The translations under genes and the position numbers were made by a program. The notes under the pieces are model-generated. The model was given only the letters and a program-made list of their open reading frames with translations, was not told the origin of the DNA and did not search any database. From Brasilonema angustatum HA4187-MV1 (GTDB lineage: Bacteria > Cyanobacteriota > Cyanobacteriia > Cyanobacteriales > Nostocaceae): a DNA stretch of 64,000 nt. Positions 39,367 to 49,357 of the stretch are shown here, in pieces. The first letter of the stretch is position 1. Each line of letters opens with the position of its first letter. The stretch lies in the NCBI GenBank assembly GCA_019359695.1, contig JAHHGV010000008.1, positions 1 through 64,000 of the forward strand, in the 5' to 3' direction.

Positions 39367-39622
39367 AAAATCATCTTCATGGAGAATTGGTATAAGTAGA
39401 TCGGCGTAAATAATTATCGTTGAAATAAGGCAGGGAGCAGGGAGAGAAAAGGTTTGAGCCTTGTTTACTTTTATTAACACAGTTTGGTTTTATTGTGCCG
39501 ACTTACTTAATGCGATTAGTTTTGGCTTAATTGAGATGAAAGGGTTAGCGTTAATTATGCTTTGGCTGAAACTATTCTTTTTCAGGAGAGCGAATGCATA
39601 ACTAAACTTTTTGCCAGTAAAG

Positions 39623-39655
39623 AAAAAACTCTCTTGTCATTAACGAACAAGAGAG
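39623..39655 (-). terminator. Intrinsic terminator of the O-methyltransferase gene
   Basis: Arms CTCTCTTGT (39629-39637) and ACAAGAGAG (39647-39655) pair perfectly around a 9-base loop. Read on the minus strand, the stem is followed by T6. It lies about 130 bp past the stop of the O-methyltransferase gene, in the right orientation. Confidence 0.8.
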
Positions 39656-39786
39656 CTAAAGTGTGGTGTGAGGAGCAAACTAAATGTTTGCTTATACAAG
39701 TGTAGCAAACCAGAGATGAGGTTTTGGTGATCAAGATCTTAGAATTACCGTAATTTGACGCAGCTGCCGTCCAGACAGTCTATCAA

Positions 39787-40452
39787 TTAATGAAGTTTCA
39801 GCGCCAATGTTAAGCCATCTGCAATTGGCACCATGCTTATCGCGATCCGTGAATCATGATGCAGTTTCTGATTAAAGGCGCGTATACTATTGGTTATTTT
39901 ATCTTGCTCTTGGGGGTCTGCGACTCGTCCAGACTGTAAGACATTATCAATCGCAATCAACCCACCTGGACGTAGAAGTTGTAGAGCTCGCTCGTAGTAG
40001 TTATCGTAGTTGTTTTTATCTGCATCAATAAAGGCAAAATCAAACGTGCCTGCTTCTCCAGCAGTTATGAAACGATCCAAACTCTCCAGTGCTGGGGCTA
40101 TATGTAGTTCAATTTTTTCCGCCACTCCTGCTTTGTGCCAATAACTCCGGGCGATCGCCGTATACTCCTCACTGACATCACAAGCTACAACCTTACCCTC
40201 AGCTGGCAATGCCAACGCCACTACCAAAGAGCTATAACCTGTAAAAACACCTATATCTAAAGTTTTCTTTGCTCCCATCAACTGCACCAGCAGTGCCATA
40301 AATTGTCCTTGTTCTGGAGCAATCTGCATTCTGCTCATTGGATGCTGTGCTGTTTCTTGCCTCAATTGTGCTAATACTTCTGGCTCTCGCAATGAGACTG
40401 AGTGCAAGTACTCATAAAGATTTTCATCGAGTCCTAAAGTTTTATTTGACAT
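39787..40452 (-). CDS. SAM-dependent O-methyltransferase (type 3 family)
   Basis: A 221-residue class I methyltransferase of the caffeoyl-CoA/catechol OMT-like family. SAM-binding motif LDIGVFTGYSSLVVA follows the family entry PEQGQFMALL; metal and substrate residues lie in FDFAFIDADKNNYDNYYERA and IAIDNVLQSGRV. Members use Mg2+ to methylate vicinal hydroxyls of small phenolics. Length is normal and no signal peptide is present. It is transcribed opposite to the peptide cluster and has its own terminator, so I do not count it as a tailoring enzyme. Confidence 0.88.
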   Translation of the reverse strand: MSNKTLGLDENLYEYLHSVSLREPEVLAQLRQETAQHPMSRMQIAPEQGQFMALLVQLMGAKKTLDIGVFTGYSSLVVALALPAEGKVVACDVSEEYTAIARSYWHKAGVAEKIELHIAPALESLDRFITAGEAGTFDFAFIDADKNNYDNYYERALQLLRPGGLIAIDNVLQSGRVADPQEQDKITNSIRAFNQKLHHDSRIAISMVPIADGLTLALKLH

Positions 40453-40586
40453 ATTTTCCTAATTGCTAAGGAGAACTGAAACTGCATAAGTTAAATTTTC
40501 GCAACTCTATAAAAGCTAGAAAAGCTTTGTTTAGTAGTTCTCACTACTGTAGTAAAGCAAGATGTATCTAGAAAAGAGTATTTTCC

Positions 40587-42302
40587 ATGACTAGCCCAAC
40601 TTCAATTGCTGAAATCGACTTCAACCCTATTCCAGGGAAGAAATATTGGAACTGCGATCGCGAGTGGCGAGAAGAGTTCATTTACTTCTTGATGGTAGAT
40701 CGTTTTCACGATAACAGCTTGCGCACACCAATCAATACATCTGAAAGATCCACAGGTAGCGGTACCCAAGAACAACTCAAGAAATTTTGTGGCGGTACTC
40801 TCAAAGGTATTCTCGACAATTTGGATTACATTGCAAACTTAGGCTGTACTGCATTGTGGCTAAGTCCGATATTTGAAAATAACGACGCTCCAGATCCTAA
40901 CTCTGACAAATACCACGGCTACTCCATTCAAAATTATCTGGATATAGATCCGCGCTTCGGTACAAAACAAGACCTGATCGACCTAGTAGACGCAGCCCAT
41001 CATAGGGAAATGCGAGTATTTCTTGATGTCGTCGCTAATCATTCCGGAGACAACTGGTTTTACCCAAATAAGGACTCATACAATTATTCCAATGACCAGC
41101 AGTTTCCTTTTGGTGGATGGCGGCGAGAAGACAGACCAATTCCCAAAGAACTAAGAAACGAAAATTACTATCATCGCCGAGGTCAGATTAACAATTGGGA
41201 TGGTTATCCAGAAACTCAACATGGCGATTTCTTCTCCCTCAAAGACTTCAATAACGATGACGATGTAGATGGACTGAAGCTTCAGGATGTTCTCATCAAA
41301 GCCCATTGTTACTGGATGCGTGAGGCTGATATTGACGGCTTTCGCTTGGATGCGGTCAAACATATGGGAGAGTTAACAATTTCCCGCTTTTGCTCAGCTA
41401 TTCGTGAATATGCTTACCGCTTGGGTAAACGCTGGTTTTTCTTGTATGGCGAGTTAGTTGGTGCGGATGACGCTATCCATCGCTATACAGGTCCAAACAC
41501 ACCTACCCAAGTTGATAGCAAAACAATCTATTTTGGATTGAACTCAGTCTTAGATTTTCCTCTCTACTGGACTTTGCCTGGTACAATCAAAGGTTTTGGT
41601 GCTCCTGGAGATTTAATCAATCGCTACGATGCTTTCAGGGGTCATGCCTTAAGTCGTGGAGAATTGGGTCGCTACCTCGTTACATTCGTTGATAACCATG
41701 ACCAAATTGGACAAAATGAAAAGCGCAGATTTGCTGCAGATAGTCCAGATGAACAAGTGATTGCAGGTATCGGCTATTTGCTGTGTGCGATAGGAACACC
41801 TTGCATTTATTACGGTACGGAACAAGGATTTTCTGGCAAAGGTAATGGAGATGAGTTTATCCGAGAGGCAATGTTTGACCTTAAGGATTCCCAGAAAAAC
41901 TATCTCAATCAAAAGGGTAAAGTATACCAAGAAATCAGCAAAATCGCCAATCTCTTCAAAACAATAGAAGCTCTGCGCTTTGGTCGGATGTACTTCCGAG
42001 AAATCTCAGGTAATGGACGTGATTTTGGCTTACCTCAAGGTCAACCTTGTACCTTAGCTTTTTCTCGCATTTTGGATAGTGAAGAGATTCTGATTGTCTA
42101 CAACACCTCCACCAAAGAACGACGCAGTGATTTCGTGATTGTAGACAGTACCATCCAAAAAAATGGTGGCACAATGAAGTTTCTTTACGGTAAGGAGGGA
42201 AGCGTTACTGTAGAAAAACACCCAGATCCGGGTAATCCATCCTTATTTGTACACATAGATCTTGAACCGATGCAGTTTGTGATTCTGCAACAAACTAGGT
42301 AG
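40587..42302 (+). CDS. GH13 alpha-amylase family enzyme
   Basis: A 571-residue glycoside hydrolase family 13 protein acting on alpha-glucans. The TIM-barrel motifs are present: DVVANHSG, nucleophile Asp255 in DGFRLDAVKH, acid/base Glu289 in LYGELVG, and Asp372 in FVDNHDQ. There is no signal peptide, so cytoplasmic glycogen or maltooligosaccharide metabolism is likely. The sequence begins with FNPIPGKKYWNCDREWREEF, placing the barrel close to the N-terminus. The exact specificity (hydrolase, transglycosylase or isomerase) cannot be told from motifs. A perfect 30-bp palindrome lies 31 bp after the stop. Confidence 0.88.
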   Translation: MTSPTSIAEIDFNPIPGKKYWNCDREWREEFIYFLMVDRFHDNSLRTPINTSERSTGSGTQEQLKKFCGGTLKGILDNLDYIANLGCTALWLSPIFENNDAPDPNSDKYHGYSIQNYLDIDPRFGTKQDLIDLVDAAHHREMRVFLDVVANHSGDNWFYPNKDSYNYSNDQQFPFGGWRREDRPIPKELRNENYYHRRGQINNWDGYPETQHGDFFSLKDFNNDDDVDGLKLQDVLIKAHCYWMREADIDGFRLDAVKHMGELTISRFCSAIREYAYRLGKRWFFLYGELVGADDAIHRYTGPNTPTQVDSKTIYFGLNSVLDFPLYWTLPGTIKGFGAPGDLINRYDAFRGHALSRGELGRYLVTFVDNHDQIGQNEKRRFAADSPDEQVIAGIGYLLCAIGTPCIYYGTEQGFSGKGNGDEFIREAMFDLKDSQKNYLNQKGKVYQEISKIANLFKTIEALRFGRMYFREISGNGRDFGLPQGQPCTLAFSRILDSEEILIVYNTSTKERRSDFVIVDSTIQKNGGTMKFLYGKEGSVTVEKHPDPGNPSLFVHIDLEPMQFVILQQTR

Positions 42303-42332
42303 AAAATGTATCTTCGATAAGGTACTTACCCT

Positions 42333-42362
42333 CAGGTGCGTTAGCTTAAGCTAACGCACCTG
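42333..42362. terminator. Perfect 30-bp palindrome after GH13 gene
   Basis: CAGGTGCGTTAGCTT followed directly by its exact reverse complement, without a loop. It is placed like a terminator 31 bp past the stop, but has no T-run on the plus strand. The same outline (TGCGTTAGC/GCTAACGCA) is a common interspersed palindrome in cyanobacteria. From 42363 to 42808 the DNA is AT-rich with no gene. Confidence 0.55.
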
Positions 42363-42808
42363 AAAACTATTTATCAAAAATTTTAGACATCATAATTTTT
42401 ATAATTATAGCAGTCGCCAAGGCTGTTAAAACAAGTTGATTGTAGGGGGCCACAACAGCACGATTTATATATTGATAATTGTCCTAAACGTCCTGTCCGT
42501 TGCTATAAATATAATTGTTAGTATAATTTGCTACTGTTACGATATAGCTTAGCAACTGGGTGCATGACGTTATTCCCAGGATTTGACTAAGTAAAGTGTG
42601 CAGGAAAACAGCATATAATACTTATAAAAGTATTTTTTTACAAAAAGCAATGCAGAGATTTCTTAAAGATAAAAATCTTCATTTTTAGTAATTATGTTAA
42701 AAATTCATCACTTTCTTGATTAAGCTTTCTTCTATTTTTTTTAGAAAAATAGTAAAATAACATACAATTTCAAAATAAACTTTACTGTATATCCCATAAG
42801 GGGGAATC

Positions 42809-43747
42809 ATGAGCCGTCCTATAATTCTTGGTATTGTTGGCGATAGTGCTGCTGGGAAAACAACACTGACTAGGGGGATTGCTCAGGTTCTTGGACCGGA
42901 GAATGTTACGGTTATTTGTACAGATGATTATCATAAGTACGACCGTAAGCAACGTGCTGAAATTGGTATCACTGCTCTTCATCCTGACTGCAACTATCTC
43001 GATATTATGCAGCAACACCTGTCGCAACTTAGGACAGGACAGCCAATTCTCAAACCTGTATACAGCCACAAAACTGGTAGCTTTGAGCCACCAGTTTATA
43101 TAAAGCCAAATAAATTTGTGATTGTCGAGGGATTACTGGGTTATTCTACCCGTGGTGCTCGTGACTCCTATGATGTGAAAGTTTATCTTGCTCCCCCTGA
43201 ATCTGTGCGTGCTCAGTGGAAAGTCAAGCGGGATACGCAAAAACGAGGGTACACAGAAGAACAAGTGCTTGAAGAACTTAGAAAACGTGAACCAGATTCT
43301 GACCAATTTATCCGTCCACAACGGCAATGGTCAGATATTGTGGTGAGTTTTTACCCTCCAAATGACGAAGTGGAGCAAATTAATGGACACCTAAATGTAC
43401 GTTTGGTACTGCGTCCGACAATTCCTCATCCAGATTTTCTCCAGATTATTAACTACGGCAATGGTAATTTAGAGCCAGCAATCCGCTTGGGATTAGATCG
43501 GGATATGAGCAAACCAGTTGATGTTCTGGAAGTAGATGGTCATGCCACTTTGGAACAGGTCAATAAGTTAGAACATATTATTTGTGGTGATATGCCTCAT
43601 CTTAAGAGTATATGCGATCGCGAAGGAAACCCAGAACTGGGCAAAGTCGCTGGTACAACAGGAGAAACAATCCAAAGTTACCCGCTTGCCCTCACCCAAC
43701 TCTTAATAACGTATCATATGCTCAAAGCAACACAAAGTTTTCAGTAA
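42809..43747 (+). CDS. Phosphoribulokinase-family kinase (non-canonical)
   Basis: A 312-residue P-loop kinase of the phosphoribulokinase/uridine kinase family. P-loop GDSAAGKTT (near residue 11), then VICTDDYHKYDRKQR and ITALHPDCNYLD, both typical of PRK. VIVEGLLGYS holds the Walker B Glu. Canonical cyanobacterial PRK has GDSGCGKST with a redox-regulatory Cys in the loop; here that Cys is Ala, so thioredoxin/CP12-type control at that site should be absent. It is probably a second PRK-like enzyme, with the Calvin-cycle copy elsewhere. Ribosome-binding site AAGGGGG lies about six bases before the ATG. Confidence 0.85.
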   Translation: MSRPIILGIVGDSAAGKTTLTRGIAQVLGPENVTVICTDDYHKYDRKQRAEIGITALHPDCNYLDIMQQHLSQLRTGQPILKPVYSHKTGSFEPPVYIKPNKFVIVEGLLGYSTRGARDSYDVKVYLAPPESVRAQWKVKRDTQKRGYTEEQVLEELRKREPDSDQFIRPQRQWSDIVVSFYPPNDEVEQINGHLNVRLVLRPTIPHPDFLQIINYGNGNLEPAIRLGLDRDMSKPVDVLEVDGHATLEQVNKLEHIICGDMPHLKSICDREGNPELGKVAGTTGETIQSYPLALTQLLITYHMLKATQSFQ

Positions 43748-43876
43748 TATTTCGTAGTTTTTGCAAAAAAAAACCATAAAATTAAATATTCTGTCAAATC
43801 TTTAGATGTTTTCAGAATTACAGGGAATAACTAGGAATAAGTCTATATATGATGATTTTTCCCTTGTATATAGTCT

Positions 43877-44608
43877 ATGACTTATAGCCTGAGAATTGCC
43901 GATATACCTGTGACTGAGCGTCCGCGTGAGCGGCTGTTAACTCATGGTCCAAAAATTTTAGCCACAGCCGAGTTAATAGCAATTCTGCTAGGTACTGGTC
44001 AAGGACACGGAAAACTTTCTGCCGTGGGTCTAGGGCAATATATTTTACAGCAACTGAGCAAATACCAGCGAGACCCCTTAGCAGTTTTGCGAGATGTCAG
44101 CGCCGCTGAGTTGATGCAAATTCCAGGTGTAGGTCCAGCAAAAGCGACGACTGTCTTGGCGGCGATTGAACTAGGGAAACGAGCCTTTCAATCCCGTCCA
44201 GGAGAACGCACGTTAATTGATAGTCCCGCAGCTGCGGCGGCGGCTTTGAGTCAAGATTTAATGTGGCAAAATCAGGAGCGTTTCGCGGTGTTATTGTTAG
44301 ATGTGAAGAATCGCCTGCTTGGAACGCAAGTGATTACCATTGGTACAGCTACGGAAACCTTAGCCCCTCCTCGGGAAATTTTCCGTGAAGTGATTCGCCA
44401 AGGAGCAACACGAGTTATAGTGGCACATAATCATCCGTCCGGAAATGTGGAACCGAGTCAAGAAGATATTGAATTGACACGACAGTTGTTAATGGGAGGG
44501 CAATTTTTAGCTATTCCTGTTTTGGATCATCTGATTTTAGGCGATGGTAATCATCAAAGTTTGCGAGAGATCACAACATTATGGGAGGATTATCCGCAGG
44601 GAGATTAG
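43877..44608 (+). CDS. radC: RadC-family JAMM-domain protein
   Basis: A 243-residue protein. The N-terminal part has the helix-hairpin-helix-like UPF0758 segment ([20 protein letters not shown]); the C-terminal part is the JAMM/MPN metalloprotein domain with [14 protein letters not shown] (His184, His186, then Asp). Despite the historical name, a direct repair role is not established for the family. Length is normal. It is preceded by 129 bp of AT-rich spacer and followed by a glycosyltransferase gene after 161 bp. Confidence 0.92.
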   Translation: MTYSLRIADIPVTERPRERLLTHGPKILATAELIAILLGTGQGHGKLSAVGLGQYILQQLSKYQRDPLAVLRDVSAAELMQIPGVGPAKATTVLAAIELGKRAFQSRPGERTLIDSPAAAAAALSQDLMWQNQERFAVLLLDVKNRLLGTQVITIGTATETLAPPREIFREVIRQGATRVIVAHNHPSGNVEPSQEDIELTRQLLMGGQFLAIPVLDHLILGDGNHQSLREITTLWEDYPQGD

Positions 44609-44769
44609 ATTTTTTGGAAAAATTTGGTTTAGGGTTCTTTAGAACGGCAGATGCACACACCCTCACGCAGATGAGTACAGATCATTTATCTGCGTGTATC
44701 TGTCTTTATTTATGGTTTCATAATTAGAGAACAATTATCTGATTGTTGGTAATTATCAATTAAGCTAAC

Positions 44770-45609
44770 GTGATTTATTTTGTAGTCGTTAATTATTATT
44801 CTACTAATCTCATTACTAAACTGATTAGTTCTCTCCCGAGTTATGACAGTCATGAGTATAAAGTGGTTATCGTTAATAACTCTCCCGATGACTACTCTAT
44901 ATATAATCTGAAAAATCAACAATATGTACTTGTCTTTAATGCTGAGGGTAATCTCGGCTTTGGTGGTGGTTGCAATTTAGGGCTGAAATGGGTTTATACC
45001 CAAGATTCTCAAGGAATTGTCTGGATAATTAATCCAGATGCTTATTTTGTAGAAAATATTATAGATAAAGTTCCGTTATTCTTTGAAAGTCATCCCAATA
45101 TTTCTCTGCTTGGAACAATTGTTCATACTCCTACAGGTGAAGTTTGGTTTGCAGGTGGTAGCTTTATTCTCTCAACAGGAGCAATTGTCACTCAAGATTT
45201 GTTGACTCATACAGATACAGATTACGTGGCTTGCGATTGGATTACAGGTTGTAGCTTGATTGTTAATCTTCGGAATTTTGATGAGTGTCCTCAGTTTGAT
45301 CCTGCTTACTTTCTCTACTATGAAGATTTTGACTTTTGCCGACGTTATGCCAATCAGGGACATTTGATAGCAGTAACTAAGCAGTTTGGTGTCATACATC
45401 AGCCCTCTTCAATTACAAATAAATATGTTTTTAGAAAAATTAAAAATAGTACTTATGGTTATTTGTTATCTTTAGATAGATATACCAATGAATGGATTGT
45501 CAAAATTAGGTTGCTTCGCTTGATTTCTTATGCTCTGGTTTTAATGTTTGTCAAACCTCAAGTAGCTTTTGGCAAATTTGCTGGTGTGTTAATGTATTGG
45601 AGGCGTTAA
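44770..45609 (+). CDS. Family 2 glycosyltransferase
   Basis: A 279-residue GT-A enzyme resembling rhamnosyltransferase-type GT2 proteins. Motifs: VVVNYYSTN at the N-terminus, NLGFGGGCNLGL, the metal-binding region WIINPDAYF, WITGCSLIV and YYEDFDFCRR. A short hydrophobic stretch near the C-terminus (LRLISYALVLMFVKPQVAFG) may contact the membrane. The start is GTG 44770, with no clear ribosome-binding site. It probably adds a sugar to a surface glycan together with the GT4 enzyme two genes downstream. Confidence 0.85.
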   Translation: MIYFVVVNYYSTNLITKLISSLPSYDSHEYKVVIVNNSPDDYSIYNLKNQQYVLVFNAEGNLGFGGGCNLGLKWVYTQDSQGIVWIINPDAYFVENIIDKVPLFFESHPNISLLGTIVHTPTGEVWFAGGSFILSTGAIVTQDLLTHTDTDYVACDWITGCSLIVNLRNFDECPQFDPAYFLYYEDFDFCRRYANQGHLIAVTKQFGVIHQPSSITNKYVFRKIKNSTYGYLLSLDRYTNEWIVKIRLLRLISYALVLMFVKPQVAFGKFAGVLMYWRR

Positions 45610-45610
45610 G

Positions 45611-45675
45611 CGTTTGCGTAGCGCCCCCTTAGGGGCTAGCTCTACCGTTTGCGCAGCGCCCCTTTTAGGGGCTAG
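45611..45675 (+). repeat. Two tandem 29-30 bp GC-rich repeats
   Basis: CGTTTGCGTAGCGCC... (45611-45639) and CGTTTGCGCAGCGCC... (45646-45675) are near-identical copies, each ending TAGGGGCTAG and containing the palindromic arms GCCCC/GGGGC. They directly follow the GT2 stop codon. They belong to the interspersed palindrome class of this genome. Confidence 0.8.
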
Positions 45676-45755
45676 ATAATCGCTTGCTTAAAGCTCTTTC
45701 TCTAATGCTAGGCTAAGGTCATAGCGTAAAATTCAAAAACCCACAGACTCGTGTT

Positions 45756-46346
45756 ATGGTTGTACAGATTACACCCCGTCTTTACTCGATAGAGGAGTAT
45801 TTTGCACTTGAGGAAAACACCAATTACCGCACCGAATACCGTGATGGAGAAATTGTTCCCATGACAGGTGGTTCGATTAACCATAATCAAATCGTTGTTA
45901 ACTTAATAGTGACTCTTGCCCTTAGCCTGACACTCAAAGAGCAAAATTACCACATTTATGCTAATGACCTAGGCTTGTGGATTCCTCGTTATCGCCAATA
46001 TGTGTATCCAGATATCTTAATTATCAAAGGTGAACCTATTTTTGAGGAAGGACGTACTGACACTATACTTAATCCCTGCATTATCTTTGAAGTTTTCTCT
46101 AAATCTAGTAGTAGCCGGGATCGGGGTGATAAATTCACATACTATCGTTCTATTCCTCATTTTCAAGAATACATTCTTATTAATCAATATCAAGCCCATC
46201 TTGAGCAGTTTAGTAAAACCCCAGAAAATAACTGGCTATTTAGTGAGTCTGATGCTGAGGATGGAGTTTTGACTTTAACTTCGGCTAATTGTCAAATTTC
46301 ACACCGTCAGATTTATGAGCGGGTTAATTTTAGTATAAATGACTAA
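45756..46346 (+). CDS. Uma2-family (DUF820) restriction-like nuclease
   Basis: A 196-residue PD-(D/E)xK-fold protein of the family greatly expanded in cyanobacteria. Motifs: SIEEYFALEE at the start, YRDGEIVPMTGGS, VYPDILIIKGE (catalytic Asp) and IIFEVFSKSS (catalytic Glu; Lys of ExK replaced by Phe-Ser in this copy). Function is not established; many copies are mobile or found near transposons. The last 8 bp overlap the start of the following glycosyltransferase. Confidence 0.88.
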   Translation: MVVQITPRLYSIEEYFALEENTNYRTEYRDGEIVPMTGGSINHNQIVVNLIVTLALSLTLKEQNYHIYANDLGLWIPRYRQYVYPDILIIKGEPIFEEGRTDTILNPCIIFEVFSKSSSSRDRGDKFTYYRSIPHFQEYILINQYQAHLEQFSKTPENNWLFSESDAEDGVLTLTSANCQISHRQIYERVNFSIND

Positions 46347-47433
46347 TATATTATTTAACCTATCCATTGTTTTTTCTCAACCTACAGGTATAAGCAACTA
46401 TGCAAAACATCTTTTTCCTTTTTTAAAAACTCTTAACCCCACCCTCTTAACTGCTCAAAATTACCCGCAATTTAACTGTTATTCTATACCAGATAATCTA
46501 ACTCCTGCACAAGGAACCAAAGGACATTTTGATCGCCTTGTGTGGACACAATTTAAACTGCCAAAAATCTATAAAAAGCTGAAATCCCAACTTATCTTTT
46601 CTCCACTTCCAGAAGCCCCACTTTATAGCAACTGTCGTTTTGTCGTGATGGTTCACGACTTAATACCGTTGCGCTTTCCCAAACTTTTGTCACCGCTAAC
46701 ACAATACTCGCGGTACTACATTCCTCAAGTTCTTGCCCAAGCCAAACATATCATCTGCAACTCTCACGCTACAGCAAAAGATATCATCGACTTCTATCAC
46801 ATCAGCGCCAGCAAAATCACTGCTATTCCCCTGGCACACGACGCCAATCATTTTCGCCCAATTCATTTAGATCATAGCGGACTAGATAGCCAACCAACAA
46901 CACCCTATTTTCTCTACATTGGGCGACACGATCCCTATAAGAACCTGCACAGACTCATTAGCGCCTTTGCAGTATCATCTCACAATCGAGATTATGAATT
47001 GTGGTTAGCAGGACCACAAGATAAACGCTTTACTCCTTTGTTGCAAAGGCAAGTTCAGGAATTGGGAATCACCGATAAAGTGAAATTCCTTAACTATGTT
47101 CCTTACAACGAATTGCCCAAAATTATTAGTAGTGCGATCGCCCTCGTCTTCCCCAGTCTTTGGGAGGGTTTTGGTTTCCCAGTTCTCGAAGCAATGGCTT
47201 GCGGCACTCCCGTGATCACCTCCAATCTCTCATCTTTACCAGAAGTGGTTGGTGAGGCAGCTCTTCTCATCAATCCTTATAATGTTGATGAAATGACTCA
47301 AGCGATGCAAACTATTGCAACTGATTCAGCATTGCGTCAACATCTTTCGACTCAAAGCATAAACAGGGCTAGTCAATTCAGTTGGGAAAAAACAGGACTT
47401 GCTACTGTCGAAGTTTTATCAGGCTACGTTTGA
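46339..47433 (+). CDS. GT4 glycosyltransferase (mannosyltransferase-like)
   Basis: A 364-residue GT-B enzyme. N-terminal motif [15 protein letters not shown] and [12 protein letters not shown] are typical of WbaZ/MtfB-type transferases; the donor half has [15 protein letters not shown] and the E-x7-E motif [20 protein letters not shown]. It probably acts in exopolysaccharide or lipopolysaccharide assembly. Its ATG lies inside the end of the Uma2 gene, so both are read from one transcript. No signal peptide. Confidence 0.9.
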   Translation: MTNILFNLSIVFSQPTGISNYAKHLFPFLKTLNPTLLTAQNYPQFNCYSIPDNLTPAQGTKGHFDRLVWTQFKLPKIYKKLKSQLIFSPLPEAPLYSNCRFVVMVHDLIPLRFPKLLSPLTQYSRYYIPQVLAQAKHIICNSHATAKDIIDFYHISASKITAIPLAHDANHFRPIHLDHSGLDSQPTTPYFLYIGRHDPYKNLHRLISAFAVSSHNRDYELWLAGPQDKRFTPLLQRQVQELGITDKVKFLNYVPYNELPKIISSAIALVFPSLWEGFGFPVLEAMACGTPVITSNLSSLPEVVGEAALLINPYNVDEMTQAMQTIATDSALRQHLSTQSINRASQFSWEKTGLATVEVLSGYV

Positions 47434-47929
47434 GATCCATTGGTCAACTTTTTGTTAATGCGTAAATCCTAAATACATCGATATCGATAAAAACGCCTTA
47501 AATTCAGTACTTGCAGGACAAGCGAATCATCAGCCCATTGAAAACCTTTACCAGACATACGTTTTGGCTGATTATGAGCCTATTTTTTACAAAGTCCTAT
47601 GAAATCACTTCATCAAGAGTTTAATAGCTACTTAATAAAAGATTAATTAATGTATAAGAAGTGACATAAAAAAATAGTTTAGTAACATTAAAATAACTGG
47701 TAAAAAAATGAGAAGATACTCAAGAGAAAAAATAGCCAGTTAATAAGCCTGTTTTTGAATTTTGGTCAGAAAATAATTTCTAACCCTCATTTTGAGATAA
47801 TTTTGCTATAAGAGCATAAAAATAACAACTATACAGTGTGTCTTCCCCTAATATTATGATTCTGCTTAAGGTTCAGGATAGGTATGAGAATATTCTCCGA
47901 AAATATAAAAAAGGGGGAGAATTACTGAC
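47434..47929. other. AT-rich spacer with operator-like palindrome
   Basis: No gene visible. The only clear structure is the 12-bp palindrome at 47886-47897 close to the next start codon. Confidence 0.6.
47886..47897. promoter_or_regulatory. Operator-like palindrome GAGAATATTCTC
   Basis: A perfect 12-bp palindrome 32 bp before the ATG of the HTH/AAA-like gene, just ahead of its ribosome-binding site (AAAGGGGGAG). The gene's own HTH domain could bind here, as in autoregulation; that is inference. Confidence 0.4.
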
Positions 47930-49357
47930 ATGAAGCAATTCAAGATTCATAGAAAACGCGGAATTATCCTGACTCCTACAGGATTGAAGAGACTACAAGA
48001 AGCGATTATAGCTGTAGAAAAGGTGGAGAATCACGGCGATCGCCTGACTCTAGACGAACTGAGCGATCGCACAAATGTTTCTACCAAAACACTGAGCCGA
48101 TTGTGGTCTTTGGATACAGGTGTAGACCAAAAAACTCTGAAACTGTGCTTTAGCACTTTTAACCTGGAATTACGCCGCTCAGATTATATAATTCTCAATG
48201 AACATGATAATACTGAAACTTCGCAAGCGCTCTCGCTGAGCTTAGATACAAAAAAAGTAAGTTCGTCCCAGTCTTTATCTGTAAACTCATTTGTTGACGA
48301 ACACGATGACCAACCTGAAAATCTTTGGTCATACCCGGATGGACCGGTACCTCTGGATTCTCCTTTATATATCGAACGTCCCCCAATAGAGGAACTAGTT
48401 TATCAGGAAATCACTCAACCGGGCTGCGTGATTCGGATTCGCGCCGCCAGACAAATGGGTAAAAGTTCTCTCGTACTGCGGTTATTAGCCTTTGCACACA
48501 AGCGTGGGTATCGCACAGTGAATCTGAATTGCAACCAGATTGATTCCCAGTGTCTGACTGATTTAAATAAGCTGTTACGTTGTCTTTGCTGGCGAGTTGC
48601 AATACAATTAGACATTGACCCCCAACTCAATGACAAATGGGATGAGGAAGTTGGTTGTAAGTTGAATAGCAGCTTTTACTTCCAGAATTATTTGCTCAAC
48701 CAGAGTCAAAGTCCAGTGGTTTTGGTATTTAACGAAGTTGACCGCTTTTTTGAACATCCTCAGATTTGTGACGAGTTTTTTGCCTTGTTGCGTTCGTGGT
48801 GCGAGGAAGCACGACAAAATCCCAATTGGCAAAAGTTGAGGTTAGTAGTGGTTTACTCTACACAAGAGTATGTCACCCTGGATATCAACCGCTCTCCATT
48901 TAATATTGGACTACCTATTCGTCTTGTGGAATTTACTCACCCGCAGGTAATAGACTTAGCTAAGCAATATGGGCTAGACTGGAGTACTGGAAAAGAATCT
49001 GGCTCACTAATATCACTTGTGGGAGGTCATCCGGCACTGATTCAGCTTACTCTGTATTATATTCGTTGTCAGGAAATGACTTTAGAAGAACTGATAGAGG
49101 AAGCTCTAGCCAACGGTGGCATTTACCGTTATCATTTATGGCGACACTGGATAAAACTACAAGAAAATCCTGAGTTGGCTAAGACTTATGCTGAACTAGT
49201 AACGGCAAAGCAAGCTATTTATGTTAATCCTATTGAAGCTTATAAACTTGAAAGTTTGGGATTAATTCGCTTTGAGGGCGATCGCATTCTCCCGCGTTGC
49301 GAACTCTACCGGGCTTACTTTGAAAAACAATTAGCGGCAGCGACAACTCGAATTTAA
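47930..49357 (+). CDS. HTH plus AAA-like ATPase (AAA_35 type), second paralogue
   Basis: A 475-residue protein. Residues 10-90 form an HTH region common in cyanobacterial AAA-like proteins (RGIILTPTGLKRLQ, LDELSDRTNVSTKTLSRLWS). From about 130 is the AAA-like domain: GPVPLDSPLYIERPPIEELV, P-loop MGKSSLV (K178, S179), and LVFNEVDRFFEHPQIC, where the Walker B Asp is Asn268 while Asp271 is kept. Sensor and C-terminal motifs (GGHPALIQLTLYYI, YKLESLGLIRFE) align with the protein at 6598. Start ATG with strong ribosome-binding site AAAGGGGGAG. Likely a signal-responsive regulatory ATPase; target unknown. Confidence 0.85.
   Translation: MKQFKIHRKRGIILTPTGLKRLQEAIIAVEKVENHGDRLTLDELSDRTNVSTKTLSRLWSLDTGVDQKTLKLCFSTFNLELRRSDYIILNEHDNTETSQALSLSLDTKKVSSSQSLSVNSFVDEHDDQPENLWSYPDGPVPLDSPLYIERPPIEELVYQEITQPGCVIRIRAARQMGKSSLVLRLLAFAHKRGYRTVNLNCNQIDSQCLTDLNKLLRCLCWRVAIQLDIDPQLNDKWDEEVGCKLNSSFYFQNYLLNQSQSPVVLVFNEVDRFFEHPQICDEFFALLRSWCEEARQNPNWQKLRLVVVYSTQEYVTLDINRSPFNIGLPIRLVEFTHPQVIDLAKQYGLDWSTGKESGSLISLVGGHPALIQLTLYYIRCQEMTLEELIEEALANGGIYRYHLWRHWIKLQENPELAKTYAELVTAKQAIYVNPIEAYKLESLGLIRFEGDRILPRCELYRAYFEKQLAAATTRI

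Noticed and set aside
36927-40452. Genes after the exporter as tailoring enzymes of the peptide cluster
   Set aside because: The GUN4 and unknown proteins have no tailoring motifs, a MITE separates them, and the O-methyltransferase is on the opposite strand with its own terminator. No homotyrosine (hph) genes are in the window.
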